Virus record (IMG/VR): IMGVR_UViG_3300033148_002257
Span: 1 to 64,000 of that record
Direction: 5' to 3' (one strand)
DNA: 64,000 nucleotides
From: a virus
Every line of letters begins with the position of its first letter. Within the stretch, counting starts at the first letter, position 1. Under the pieces are notes generated by a model. That model searched no databases. It saw only the letters and a program-made list of their open reading frames with translations, and was not told where the DNA came from. This document shows, in pieces, positions 1 through 7,529 of the stretch. A program made the translations under genes and the position numbers.

Positions 1-114
1 AGGTGTTGTGTTGTGTTGGCTGTGTTGCGGTGTGTTGTTGTGTTGTGTTGGCTGTGTTGCGGTGTGTTGTTGTGTTGTGTTGGCTGTGTTGCGGTGTGTT
101 GTTGTGTTGTGTTG
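1..114 (+). repeat. 32-bp G/T-rich tandem repeat
   Basis: Three and a half copies of a 32-bp unit built from TGTTG words. The marker GGCTGTGTTGCGG recurs at 18, 50 and 82. The array continues off the left edge and ends just before the Shine-Dalgarno site (AAGGAAG at 122-128) of the first gene, so on an mRNA it would be a U/G-rich leader. It has no convincing coding potential. Confidence 0.85.
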
Positions 115-138
115 TAAACGATAAGGAAGATAAACACA

Positions 139-438
139 ATGGCGAAATTGCCAGATAGAACAGCGGACACAATGTCTGATGCAATCGCATTGTCCAGTCC
201 GTCCGGTAGAATGTCGAAACGACAGCGACGTATAGCACAAGAGAGACTCAGCAAGGCCTTGTTCGGAGAAACAGGACTTGCCAGACCGCGCGGACGTTCT
301 GTTTCGGAACGAGAACAAAAACTGCGTCAAGCGCAGACATTACGAGAACTTGCAGACAGAGGTATGTGTGTCCGGAAATATCGCAAGGAAGCAGCACGGC
401 TTGAAGCTGAAGCCGCCGCTTGCGAAGATAATGTGTAG
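139..438 (+). CDS. Hypothetical basic/charged protein, 99 aa
   Basis: I do not recognise the family. The start has a good Shine-Dalgarno site about ten bases upstream. The protein is rich in Arg, Lys, Glu and Ala and the second half (about 50-95) is predicted helical with alternating charges, compatible with a coiled coil or a nucleic-acid-binding protein. Its stop codon lies inside the first unit of the 12-bp repeat that follows, so repeat expansion has abutted or reshaped the gene end. It is the first of four plus-strand genes separated by short gaps. Confidence 0.7.
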   Translation: MAKLPDRTADTMSDAIALSSPSGRMSKRQRRIAQERLSKALFGETGLARPRGRSVSEREQKLRQAQTLRELADRGMCVRKYRKEAARLEAEAAACEDNV

Positions 439-510
439 TGTGTTGTGTAGTGTGTTGTGTGTTGTGTTGTGTAGTGTGTTGTGTGTTGTGTTGTGTGTTG
501 TGTTGTGTAA
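433..510 (+). repeat. 12-bp tandem repeat, six units
   Basis: Six 12-base units from 433 to 504 in two variants, GTGTAGTGTGTT and GTGTGTTGTGTT, followed by GTGTAA. The order is variant 1, 1, 2, 1, 2, 2. It fills the space between two genes and stops just before the Shine-Dalgarno site (AAGGAGG) of the next gene. The sense strand contains no C and almost no A. Confidence 0.85.
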
Positions 511-531
511 CAGATAAGGAGGAATGAGACA

Positions 532-1449
532 ATGAAAGCTAAACTCTTAATTTGGGGACATCCGAACAACGGATCCTGCAACTGTCGCAGATACGAGGCT
601 TGTGATCTGCGCGAGGTTGAAGTTGACACACCAAACCCGGGCAGACTTGCAAAGGATAAAACAATGGACACGTATTACAAAGCTGTGCGGTTGGACAGAA
701 CATCGCATTATGACGGCAAAACCAAATGGCGGAAAGGTGCGGTTGTACGTGAAAAATATCCCGAACCTGCCGATGTTGGCCCGTGTGGTCGAGGAATACA
801 TTGTTCACCGACGTTACTTGATGTCATCCGTTGGCAGGCAGGCCCATCTCGATATTACCTCGTTGAACCTTTGGATGTGATTACCGGTGATGATACTAAA
901 ATCCGGTGCTCTGCTGTGCGAGTATTGGGCGAGTTGGGCAAAGCGGAACAGGATGAATTAGCGGGATTCCGATTATATGAGGCAAATCATCCTATACAGC
1001 CGTTTCACCGAAAACCGCGTAATGTATCTGATCAGTGGATCGAAGAGCGGGTTTATCAATGGCATGCGGTCAGAAGTACGGTCGGATATGCAATTTGGAA
1101 TACAATTTGGGATGCGGTTTGGCATGCGGTTTGGAATGTTGTTGAGGATGCGGTTTGGAATGCGGTTTGGGGTGCGGTTTGGAATGTTGTTAGGAGTGCT
1201 ATTTGGGATACGATCAGGAATGCTGTCGGGGATGCGGCTTTGGATGCGGTTTACGCTTATATTGGTGGGTTGTTTCCGAACATTACAGAATGGAAACACG
1301 TCGAACATTTTGGTCCGACACCATGGAAACCATTATGTGATCTTTGGTATGCGGGTTATGTGCCGAGTTTCGATGGAAAGATATGGCGGGTACATTGTGG
1401 ACCAAAAGCGGAAATTAAGATGGAACTTGATTTTTGCGCGAAGAGATAA
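532..1449 (+). CDS. Two-part phage protein with C-terminal (A-V-W) repeat region
   Basis: The N-terminal half (about 45-160) has the look of a widespread phage domain of unknown function with a Y-K-A-V-R...Y-D-G-K-T-K-W opening and a C-G-R-G-I-H segment (resembling the DUF7666 type). Residues about 180-245 are a degenerate repeat in which Ala-Val-Trp or Ala-Ile-Trp alternates with Asp, Asn, His or Gly-Ala pairs; it would form an amphipathic Trp-rich helix or solenoid. The C-terminal 60 residues are unique. The start is fixed by AAGGAGG about eight bases upstream. The role is unknown. The repeat is also visible as GCGGTTTGG-type DNA repeats at 1100-1240. Confidence 0.8.
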   Translation: MKAKLLIWGHPNNGSCNCRRYEACDLREVEVDTPNPGRLAKDKTMDTYYKAVRLDRTSHYDGKTKWRKGAVVREKYPEPADVGPCGRGIHCSPTLLDVIRWQAGPSRYYLVEPLDVITGDDTKIRCSAVRVLGELGKAEQDELAGFRLYEANHPIQPFHRKPRNVSDQWIEERVYQWHAVRSTVGYAIWNTIWDAVWHAVWNVVEDAVWNAVWGAVWNVVRSAIWDTIRNAVGDAALDAVYAYIGGLFPNITEWKHVEHFGPTPWKPLCDLWYAGYVPSFDGKIWRVHCGPKAEIKMELDFCAKR

Positions 1450-1490
1450 CATGTACTTTTAGAGGCACTTAGAGAAGGGAGGTGGAACTG

Positions 1491-1775
1491 ATGTTGCAGG
1501 TTGACACTCGGTACCTGAAACAAGACTGTGGCTGTTACGTTGACGGTGCGTTTGGGGTTGGTCATGCGGTCGATTTGGTTGGCGGCATGGTCTACGAGTA
1601 TAACGCTAGTCTGGCCGCAGAACTGTGGCAGGCAAACCATAAGATCGACGGACTGGACATAGACGCTGCCTACGAATTGCTTGACGAAGCCACAAAAATC
1701 TTGCAAGCGCATACCGTCAACGGGTTGTCGTGGGTTTGGGTTGAAGGCGATTTATTGTTGACAGTTGCGAGTTAA
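1491..1775 (+). CDS. Hypothetical protein, 94 aa
   Basis: Not recognised. I prefer the ATG at 1491, seven bases after AAGGGAGGT, over an in-frame GTG at 1482 that overlaps the ribosome binding site. It is acidic with two Cys near the N terminus (C-G-C), a Gly/Val-rich middle and a helical C-terminal half. It sits 41 bases after the repeat-containing protein gene, so the two are probably co-transcribed. Confidence 0.65.
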   Translation: MLQVDTRYLKQDCGCYVDGAFGVGHAVDLVGGMVYEYNASLAAELWQANHKIDGLDIDAAYELLDEATKILQAHTVNGLSWVWVEGDLLLTVAS

Positions 1776-1807
1776 GTAAAGGTACGGGTACAAGGGAGAC
1801 AATACGC

Positions 1808-1969
1808 ATGGAACAAACAAACCAGACTGTGACGTTGGCCGGTGACAATGACGTTGTGGTACAGCTAGACGATTACGCGCAACTGTTAGTCTTGCGTGAT
1901 AATGCCAACGAAGTAGAAACCGTTAAAGCGCTTGTTGACGCTATGTTGAACATGCTGAAAGTCAAATAG
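1808..1969 (+). CDS. Small acidic hypothetical protein, 53 aa
   Basis: A short gene starting with ATG at 1808 after AAGGGAG. It encodes a Val/Asp-rich segment followed by a helix and ends K-V-K. It is the last of the left plus-strand group. The 250 bases after its stop (1970-2218) hold no gene that I can support. No family is recognised. Confidence 0.55.
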   Translation: MEQTNQTVTLAGDNDVVVQLDDYAQLLVLRDNANEVETVKALVDAMLNMLKVK

Positions 1970-2218
1970 CGAGACTGCACGCTGCAACCAGTCGGACGGT
2001 ATGTCGTATACCTGATGTGCCGTCCGATCTGCTTTTCACAAAACTGAATGCTTCAAACCTCTTATTTCACAAGTACAATCACAAAGGATTGATTGAGATC
2101 GTTGAATCTGGGGCAATTTTGGACGCTGTTTTCGGGTTGAGATAGCACATAGGCCTTGGTCTAGTCATTGCCGGCGATATAGATCCGGTGCCACGTGTAG
2201 ATAGTAAGGCATATGGTT

Positions 2219-2469
2219 GGCATTGTCTGTCCTTGTACTGTGTTGAGTCAGGTTGTGCTTGTTGCGTCTGGTAGGTGTGTTGTGTGTGTTGCGTGTGGTA
2301 AGTGTAGTGGGTGTATTACCGTTGTATTGTTGCAGTGTATTATTAGCTACATCGCATTGTATTGTGTTGGTTGCGTTGTGTTGTGTCAGGTTGTGCAGGT
2401 TACGGTGTGTTGTATTACGTGCATTGTGTTGTATTAGCTGTGTTGTATTGCGTGTATTGTATTGTATCA
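2219..2469 (+). repeat. Degenerate TGTTG/TATTG pentamer-rich tract
   Basis: About 250 bases of G/T-rich sequence dominated by TGTTG and TATTG words, most regular at 2340-2465. It lies between convergent gene groups. Open frames across it on both strands are low-complexity by-products (for example Asn/Thr/His-rich on the minus strand), so I do not call them genes. Confidence 0.75.
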
Positions 2470-2482
2470 CGACATAAAAGGT

Positions 2483-2543
2483 ACCGGCTATTAGCACAAG
2501 GGCAAGGTAAGTAGAGGAAAGGGAGGAAATGCTAATAGCCGGT
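2483..2543. terminator. Long inverted repeat between convergent operons
   Basis: ACCGGCTATTAGCA at 2483-2496 is perfectly complementary to TGCTAATAGCCGGT at 2530-2543. The 33-base loop is purine-rich on the plus strand. It sits between the plus-strand genes ending at 1969 and the minus-strand gene ending at 2552. On the minus strand the stem is followed three bases later by TTTT, which suits a terminator for the leftward operon, although the loop is larger than usual. The loop also contains GGGAGG directly before an ATG, probably by coincidence. Confidence 0.55.
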
Positions 2544-2551
2544 ATAAAATG

Positions 2552-2773
2552 TTATTCTGCTGTTGGTTTTGTAGCTTTTCTCCCGCGTCTTCCACATTCG
2601 AGTTTCGCCAATCTGTCTGCCACAATATCATAACACTTGGCACACAGATCCGTAAACTCATGGTCTGCTACAGGTTCGGCGTCGGGTTCATCGTATACCA
2701 CCACCCGTTTATAGAAACCCATGTTGTTTTCAATCGGACGGTGGCACCTGTCGCATATCGTCTGCTGTGACAT
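2552..2773 (-). CDS. Small zinc-ribbon protein, 73 aa
   Basis: Two Cys pairs, C-D-R-C near residue 8 and C-A-K-C near 45, make a probable four-Cys zinc site. The C terminus is basic (R-R-G-R-K). AAGGGAGGTG precedes the start at suitable spacing. It is the last gene of the minus-strand group at 2.5-4.6 kb. The fold suggests nucleic-acid or protein binding; the partner is unknown. Confidence 0.75.
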   Translation of the reverse strand: MSQQTICDRCHRPIENNMGFYKRVVVYDEPDAEPVADHEFTDLCAKCYDIVADRLAKLECGRRGRKATKPTAE

Positions 2774-2779
2774 TGTATT

Positions 2780-3043
2780 TCACCTCCCTTCTTGTTGGTC
2801 TATGGCTTTTTCCAGCGTTTCTGCAATGCGTGAGTAAAATACACTTTTGTCATCTGACAACTTTTCTGCTAACTTTCGGCAATTACGAATATACGATCTT
2901 ATTGTTTCACGGTCGCTAAGATCGTATGTTATTACGTTATCGCTATCGAACAGGCTTTCGTCATAACAACGACAACCAGCAGACATAGTATGGTCGTTAG
3001 TATAAATTGCAATTTTCATCGTATCTCGTCTCGTTCCTATCAT
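2780..3043 (-). CDS. Hypothetical protein, 87 aa
   Basis: Not recognised. AAAGGAAT lies about seven bases before the ATG at 3043; an in-frame ATG at 3019 (M-K-I-A-I-Y) is also possible and begins with a more conventional beta strand. The C-terminal half is helical and charged. It lies six bases upstream of the zinc-ribbon gene and is probably co-transcribed with it. Confidence 0.65.
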   Translation of the reverse strand: MIGTRRDTMKIAIYTNDHTMSAGCRCYDESLFDSDNVITYDLSDRETIRSYIRNCRKLAEKLSDDKSVFYSRIAETLEKAIDQQEGR

Positions 3044-3076
3044 TTCTCGATTCCTTTATTCGCTATATAAAGCTAA

Positions 3077-3679
3077 CTATCTCCTTACTATATCAAGTAT
3101 GTTTCGATACTGGACAGCTTCGGCAACATGTTCAGCCCGTATTTTGTCGGTGCTACCTGCTGATAACGCGATCTGTTCGGCAATCTTTAGTACCTTGAAC
3201 AGAGCATCCGGTAAGAGCCCGATCTTATCATAAGCGGCCCGGAGAATGTCTTGGCCTACCGGTTCAACTTTGTTGTAGATACCTTGTTTTGATAACACCT
3301 CCACCACCTCGTCATAATCGCTGTCTCTAACCTCCACCATCATATCAAAGTGTCGGGCCGCTTGTAGCACAGTAATACGATGTTCTGCTATCGCTTCGGC
3401 TGAACAGAGACATAATCGTGTTGGTGACCAAAGGTTGCCACAAGGGCAACATAACATCCCACGGGCTGTAATCTTTTGAGGAGAAGATTCAGTACCCCAG
3501 TTAGCTTGTACGGTCAACGCTGCAATCCTCTCCGCCATTGGGGAACCGATAAATAGGATAGACAGATTACCAAACACCGCCACTGCTATTGCTCGTTCCA
3601 CCGAAGGGTCAATTACTACGTCCGTCCATGTTGCTATCTCTTCTCTTACCCTTTTATCGACTGTTTTGAACGTTTTCAT
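3077..3679 (-). CDS. Reduced ComM/YifB (Mg-chelatase-like) protein lacking the P-loop
   Basis: The family resemblance rests on three blocks in the right order: a hydrophobic strand ending G-S-P-M-A-E-R (about 45-52) where ComM has its Walker A loop; a C-C-P-C-G-N...C-L-C-S cysteine motif (about 77-93) like the C-P-C-G-Y...C-x-C-S of many ComM proteins; and a C-terminal block ending A-E-A-V-Q-Y-R-N like the Mg_chelatase_C helices. ComM/YifB is about 500 aa and this is 200. The Walker A lysine is absent, and the Walker B segment and N-terminal Lon-like domain are missing. ATP hydrolysis is therefore unlikely. ComM is a branch-migration helicase; a regulatory or decoy role here is inference. Confidence 0.6.
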   Translation of the reverse strand: MKTFKTVDKRVREEIATWTDVVIDPSVERAIAVAVFGNLSILFIGSPMAERIAALTVQANWGTESSPQKITARGMLCCPCGNLWSPTRLCLCSAEAIAEHRITVLQAARHFDMMVEVRDSDYDEVVEVLSKQGIYNKVEPVGQDILRAAYDKIGLLPDALFKVLKIAEQIALSAGSTDKIRAEHVAEAVQYRNILDIVRR

Positions 3680-3710
3680 CTTCTTACTCCCCGTGTTTTA
3701 TCTTGTTGCA

Positions 3711-3914
3711 TTATCTTATCCTCTCTCGTTCCGATCTGATTATCCGTTCTATCTGCGCCGCTGAAAATGTAGTGGCTTTACGGATAAGTTTCCGCGCCCG
3801 TTTCAGAGACGATTTACCTGCCAACGCATCCCTGATCTCGATTCTGCACTGTTCCTCGATACTCAAGTCGGGTACGTAAACTGCTGTTGATTTACCGAGA
3901 TTGTACTGTCTCAC
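3711..3914 (-). CDS. Small basic hypothetical protein, 67 aa
   Basis: Helical and Arg/Lys-rich, with residues 28-65 carrying most of the positive charge. It could bind nucleic acid, but no defined motif is visible. It lies 31 bases upstream of the ComM-like gene in the same orientation. Confidence 0.6.
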   Translation of the reverse strand: MRQYNLGKSTAVYVPDLSIEEQCRIEIRDALAGKSSLKRARKLIRKATTFSAAQIERIIRSERERIR

Positions 3915-3955
3915 GTTATCTCACCTCTTGCTGTCTTTTGTGAGTGTGTACCTGT

Positions 3956-4162
3956 TTACTCCCAATACGTGCCACCCAACGCACCGTGCACTTTCACCAA
4001 CCCCAAATCCCGCATAGCTTGGTCACGTGCACGTCGACCTTCGTTATGCCGTCGGTTCGCAAGTTTCCGTTTATCGCCGTCACACGCTTCGCACTTGGGA
4101 CATAACTGGTCTACCCCGTCACGTCCGCCGATTTCGATACCACAATTTTCGCAGACTTTCAT
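3956..4162 (-). CDS. Zinc-ribbon protein, 68 aa
   Basis: C-E-N-C at 4-7 and C-P-K-C at 21-24, with a further Cys just after, form a treble-clef or zinc-ribbon style metal site, followed by an Arg-rich helix. Its start overlaps the stop of the upstream gene by four bases (ATGA), showing translational coupling. The exact role is unknown. Confidence 0.75.
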   Translation of the reverse strand: MKVCENCGIEIGGRDGVDQLCPKCEACDGDKRKLANRRHNEGRRARDQAMRDLGLVKVHGALGGTYWE

Positions 4163-4569
4163 TCGTCGATCTCCTCTGGTTCATCGCTATAATCGCCAGC
4201 AACAAAAGTGCGCGGGTCTTTACAGTCGGTAAGATACCCGACAACTAATATCCCTTCGTCTAGTTTTTGTGTCTGTTCGTGTGGTAAATCTTCGCCCGGA
4301 TACGGTGTATAGATTACCAATCGACTGTCAGGCATCCGGCGAACTGTAAAACAGAATCCGCCACGCGGATCGCCAACAGAAACAACACAATGTACCGCGT
4401 CTTCGCAGGGATCGATTGTAATCCTTGCGGAATTCAACCACGATAATGGGCCTGATGCTACAGGATACCCGCATTCCTTATCATAATTGAATACCCGCAA
4501 CGTACACTCGTCATCTTCGCACGGTTCGGTTATATCGGCGTCTTCGGTCAACAGCGATGCTTGCAACAT
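4159..4569 (-). CDS. Acidic hypothetical protein, 136 aa
   Basis: First gene of the leftward group. The protein is strongly acidic, with Asp/Glu-rich ends and a beta-rich middle. No family is recognised. A weak promoter candidate lies about 70 bases upstream (4632-4661), and GAGGAGAG precedes the start. Confidence 0.65.
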   Translation of the reverse strand: MLQASLLTEDADITEPCEDDECTLRVFNYDKECGYPVASGPLSWLNSARITIDPCEDAVHCVVSVGDPRGGFCFTVRRMPDSRLVIYTPYPGEDLPHEQTQKLDEGILVVGYLTDCKDPRTFVAGDYSDEPEEIDE

Positions 4570-4631
4570 TGTTTTCTCTCCTCTAGTTGGTTTGGTTTTA
4601 CCTACCCTTGCCTTTGACTCTTACCGCCTAC

Positions 4632-4661
4632 AATGTAACAACAACCGTGCCAACCAGTCAA
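4632..4661 (-). promoter_or_regulatory. Weak sigma70-type promoter for the leftward group
   Basis: On the minus strand TTGACT, an 18-base spacer, then TACATT. The spacer matches the 18 bases of the stronger promoters in this window, but the -10 is poor. It lies in the only sizeable gap upstream of the gene starting at 4569. Confidence 0.35.
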
Positions 4662-4724
4662 AACACAAGATATAGTATACGCGAGACTTAAACCACCATA
4701 TATAGCGTTAGGCAACTTTTTCCC

Positions 4725-4815
4725 TGTGCAACTTTTGCGCAGACAATTTCTCTGGTATATATAACCTATTGATATATAACAGGTTACAAGTGCGCACATT
4801 TTGCGCGGTTACTGC
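4725..4815. other. Divergent intergenic region with TGCGCA-type repeats
   Basis: Within the 545-base gap between divergent gene groups, AACTTTTGCGCAG near 4730 is nearly repeated in inverse as CTGCGCAAAGTT near 4806, with GTGCGCAC and TTGCGCGG between. An AT-rich stretch with AACCT...AGGTT dyad symmetry sits in the middle (about 4755-4785). Clustered dyads plus an AT-rich core could be operators or an origin; neither is established. Confidence 0.35.
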
Positions 4816-4887
4816 GCAAAGTTTTCACAGGAACATATGTTCAGTATTGGCGACCATAATTCGTAGTATAGGTTATTATTATCCTGT

Positions 4888-5072
4888 TTGCTGGTAACAT
4901 ATATCGTATTATATGTCATGCGTTGTATTGTAATGTACTGGCACGGTGTGTTGTGTTGTGATATGGTGTGTTGTATTGTGTCATGTGTATATCGCGTTGT
5001 ATTAGCGCGTTGTGTTGTGTGTGTTGTGTTATTTGTATTATTGGCAGATATGTTGTATGATGTGTTGTGTTG
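4888..5072 (+). repeat. Degenerate TGTTG/TATTG tract
   Basis: Another G/T-rich tract made of TGTTG, TATTG and GTGTTGTG words, ending at the -35 of the promoter for the rightward operon. It has the same style as the tracts at 1, 433 and 2219. Open frames through it are low-complexity artefacts. Confidence 0.7.
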
Positions 5073-5098
5073 ATTTGCGTTTAACGGGTTGGCATAAT
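5070..5098 (+). promoter_or_regulatory. Promoter candidate for the rightward operon
   Basis: TTGATT at 5070-5075, a 17-base spacer and CATAAT at 5093-5098. Transcription would start near 5105, only about ten bases before the first ATG, so the first gene would be nearly leaderless. Confidence 0.45.
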
Positions 5099-5114
5099 AC
5101 TTGTTACATTATGG

Positions 5115-5378
5115 ATGGCGCAAACGATAGAACAAAGGACAAGAGGAACAGGTACAGTGTTGATTAACCAGCACGCTGTAAAAACCTATATCAAATCGCA
5201 GCGGATCGGGTTACGTGTGTCAGCGTCATATTTACAGGCGTTAAACCAATTTGTGACCGAGGTAATAGACGCTGATATAAAGATAAACGGTAGTCGTAAA
5301 ACGATTACAGATGCAGTTGTAAGTTTTAGTAGCCAGTTCAACAGAGTGTCGAACGTACAACGACGGAAGGTAAGGTAA
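5115..5378 (+). CDS. Possible histone-fold protein, 87 aa
   Basis: Residues about 21-75 show a short helix, a long amphipathic helix (S-A-S-Y-L-Q-A-L...) and then N-G-S-R-K-T-I-T-D-A-V. This resembles the histone-fold pattern, where an R-K-T-V/I loop precedes the third helix in archaeal and some bacterial histones. The protein is small and basic at both ends, as expected of a DNA-packaging protein. The assignment is by eye. There is no clear Shine-Dalgarno site and the start is close to the predicted transcription start. First gene of the long rightward operon. Confidence 0.5.
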   Translation: MAQTIEQRTRGTGTVLINQHAVKTYIKSQRIGLRVSASYLQALNQFVTEVIDADIKINGSRKTITDAVVSFSSQFNRVSNVQRRKVR

Positions 5379-5396
5379 GTAAAGGAGGTTAAACTC

Positions 5397-5645
5397 ATGG
5401 GTTACAATCATTCGCCACATCCAATTCAGTATTCGCCGTCATCAATCCGACAATGGCTTGACAGTGGGTTACGACAAATTCAACAGGTATTTTCGCAGGT
5501 TGAAATGTCAGATGAATTGGAAAGAAAACTTAAAAACGGATTTGCTGATATTGAAGCTGCATGTGCGGGTTTGTTTGAGTTAAGTAAACAAACATATGCG
5601 ACTAAACAGTTTTTGTATCAGCTTTTTGACGAACGATCTAAGTAA
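5397..5645 (+). CDS. Hypothetical helical protein, 82 aa
   Basis: A strong AAAGGAGG lies ten bases before the ATG. The N terminus is Pro/Ser/His-rich (about 1-16); the rest is predicted to be two or three amphipathic helices with one Cys. Unrecognised. It follows the histone-like gene by 18 bases. Confidence 0.65.
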   Translation: MGYNHSPHPIQYSPSSIRQWLDSGLRQIQQVFSQVEMSDELERKLKNGFADIEAACAGLFELSKQTYATKQFLYQLFDERSK

Positions 5646-5680
5646 CACAAGTATCTATAACCAACGAAAGGACCAGATCA

Positions 5681-5941
5681 ATGCCACGTGAAATGAGTTT
5701 TAACGCTGTAATCGAAACTGTATCGCCGTCGGAACATTATGCAGGTTGCGATTTAGTGTATAACAACTGTTGTGTTGGCCAACGGTTGTATATGCAAGAT
5801 TCAGACGGTCGTGTTCGACGTTATGACGACAGCGTAACAGCTATTTTAGCTGCCAACAAGTTCGCAGAGATATTGTGTCAAGAAGCCTGTTGTGGTTGTG
5901 TAGTACATATAACGCCAGGGACAAATAAGGAGACTGTCTAA
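5681..5941 (+). CDS. Cys-containing hypothetical protein, 86 aa
   Basis: Seven Cys are present, including C-C near residue 30 and C-x3-C-C-x-C near residue 65, but the spacing does not fit a standard zinc ribbon. The fold looks mixed alpha/beta. The next gene starts at its stop codon (TAATG), indicating coupling. Confidence 0.6.
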   Translation: MPREMSFNAVIETVSPSEHYAGCDLVYNNCCVGQRLYMQDSDGRVRRYDDSVTAILAANKFAEILCQEACCGCVVHITPGTNKETV

Positions 5942-6150
5942 TGGCCAAGTTTCTAGTCGGATACGAGTTTTCTGCGTATGTTTACAAAGAAATCGATGCA
6001 GTTGACGAGAAAGATGCAGAGAGGATTTTAGAAGAGAACGGACAGCATAACCCTTTGTCACCATGGTTTGCTGATAACGTTGTGTTAGGTGATATTACTT
6101 ATGAAGGCGTTGAACGTGTAAAGAACCGAAACGCCAATATCACTTCCTAG
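5941..6150 (+). CDS. Small protein resembling DpnD/PcfM-type domains, 69 aa
   Basis: It begins with a beta strand (Y-E-F-S-A-Y-V-Y), then D-A-V-D-E-K-D-A-E-R-I-L in a helix, a pattern seen in small DpnD/PcfM-like domains common on plasmids and phages. The match is by eye and weak. It is translationally coupled to the gene before and precedes the sliding clamp gene by 46 bases. Confidence 0.5.
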   Translation: MAKFLVGYEFSAYVYKEIDAVDEKDAERILEENGQHNPLSPWFADNVVLGDITYEGVERVKNRNANITS

Positions 6151-6196
6151 TACAGCAGAAACCAGGACTTAACAGAAGGTTATAATGTAAAGGGTT

Positions 6197-7495
6197 ATGA
6201 CAATGTACGTTACAATAGATACTAAAACGTTACGGTCTATGTTGCGTAACGCTAAACGTCGAATCGCTAAAAGCCAAAGTATACCTATGTTACGACATGT
6301 TAAACTTTCTGCTAACCTTGATTGGCAGACGTTTAGTATAACCGCGACCGATCTGAAGTTGTATGGTACTGAAACTGTACCGGCTAAAGTTGAGTATGAT
6401 AGCGGGTACGGTGCGTGTTGTGTTGGATACGAACAGTTAGCAGAGACGGTTAAAGGAATAAACACTGAAACTGTAACGATTAAACTGGTATCTGCTAACG
6501 ATAACGAACATCGCAACGAACGGTTATATGTTAATAACGCAGCGTTGTATACCATGCCCGTTGACGATTTTCCCGATAAACCGCCTATGGAAACGCCAGA
6601 CTGGTATACATGTGTTACGTTGTCTTGTCTGGTACCGGTATACAAACAAATGTTACCGGTACTTAAAACTGTTGACAGGTCTCGTGCCAGTCTGTTAGGT
6701 ATCCGTCACGAGTTTTATGATAACAGCCTGTTTACGTTAATAGCTACAGACGGATGCAGGATGATTGTTAAACGCGATTTGCCACATCGAGCTGTACCAC
6801 AGAAACATAGAACGTTTACTTTGCCAATATATACCGTTCAGGATATTGTAGGATTATATAAGAAAACTTCTGCAAACAAAGATATAACGTTTTTTGGCGT
6901 TTCAAACGATCCTGGTACCAAAAATCCAAACGAAATCAAAGGACCGATAGAAATGCGTATCGGTAACCTAGACGATCCAGACGAAACAAACACAACTACC
7001 ATTACATCCTATCTAGTTGACAAACGGTATCCTAACTGGCAAAACATCATGCCAACTGACAATACATATAATCGTAACGTTACACTGGACATTAACACGT
7101 TTCTGTCAGCAATCAAATGCGTGTCGCCTATGTGTGACAAACGCTTAAACTGCATATATATGGTAGTTGATTCAGAAGTTACGTTGTATGCATATAATTC
7201 TGAAGTTGGCGTAACAGAATATAGTATCCCGTATATTATGCGGTCTAACGATAACAACATGTTCAGACTTGCATTTAACTACAAATATATGGAAGATGCG
7301 TTAAAAGGTAGTAACAAAAGAGACGGTACAACTGTGACTATACAAACGAATATGGCGGGTATAGATACTGAAGAGGCGCTTAACATTGTTGTGCCCGGTA
7401 CCAGTGATCAAGTACTTATGCCTATTAGAATGAGCGATAAGAATTGGAATACGGTGTTTGAAGCTGTTGAAAAGCAAAAAAAGGATACGGGATAA
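6197..7495 (+). CDS. dnaN: DNA polymerase III beta subunit (sliding clamp)
   Basis: At 432 aa it is slightly longer than the usual 365-380 aa of bacterial DnaN. Family signatures in order: T-D-L-K-L near 51; A-T-D-G-C-R-M near 185, matching the clamp A-T-D-G-H-R motif; L-V-D-K-R-Y-P-N-W near 273, matching the I-D-G-R-F-P-D-Y segment before the third domain; and a C-terminal M-P-I-R-M near 408, the usual M-P-M-R-L strand of the partner-binding pocket. Clamps encircle DNA and tether polymerases and repair factors. The start is 6197 or an ATG six bases later; AAAGGG lies just upstream. No polymerase is visible in this window, so the clamp may serve host Pol III or a phage polymerase elsewhere. 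The short tail after the pocket is Lys-rich. Confidence 0.9.
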   Translation: MTMYVTIDTKTLRSMLRNAKRRIAKSQSIPMLRHVKLSANLDWQTFSITATDLKLYGTETVPAKVEYDSGYGACCVGYEQLAETVKGINTETVTIKLVSANDNEHRNERLYVNNAALYTMPVDDFPDKPPMETPDWYTCVTLSCLVPVYKQMLPVLKTVDRSRASLLGIRHEFYDNSLFTLIATDGCRMIVKRDLPHRAVPQKHRTFTLPIYTVQDIVGLYKKTSANKDITFFGVSNDPGTKNPNEIKGPIEMRIGNLDDPDETNTTTITSYLVDKRYPNWQNIMPTDNTYNRNVTLDINTFLSAIKCVSPMCDKRLNCIYMVVDSEVTLYAYNSEVGVTEYSIPYIMRSNDNNMFRLAFNYKYMEDALKGSNKRDGTTVTIQTNMAGIDTEEALNIVVPGTSDQVLMPIRMSDKNWNTVFEAVEKQKKDTG

Positions 7496-7529
7496 GATGG
7501 TTCATGTAACTGATAACCGATATTTCCTC

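Noticed and set aside
2165-2497. Long minus-strand frame in the G/T tract (110 codons)
   Set aside because: Low-complexity Asn/Thr/His composition produced by the repeat; no ribosome site or homolog-like content.
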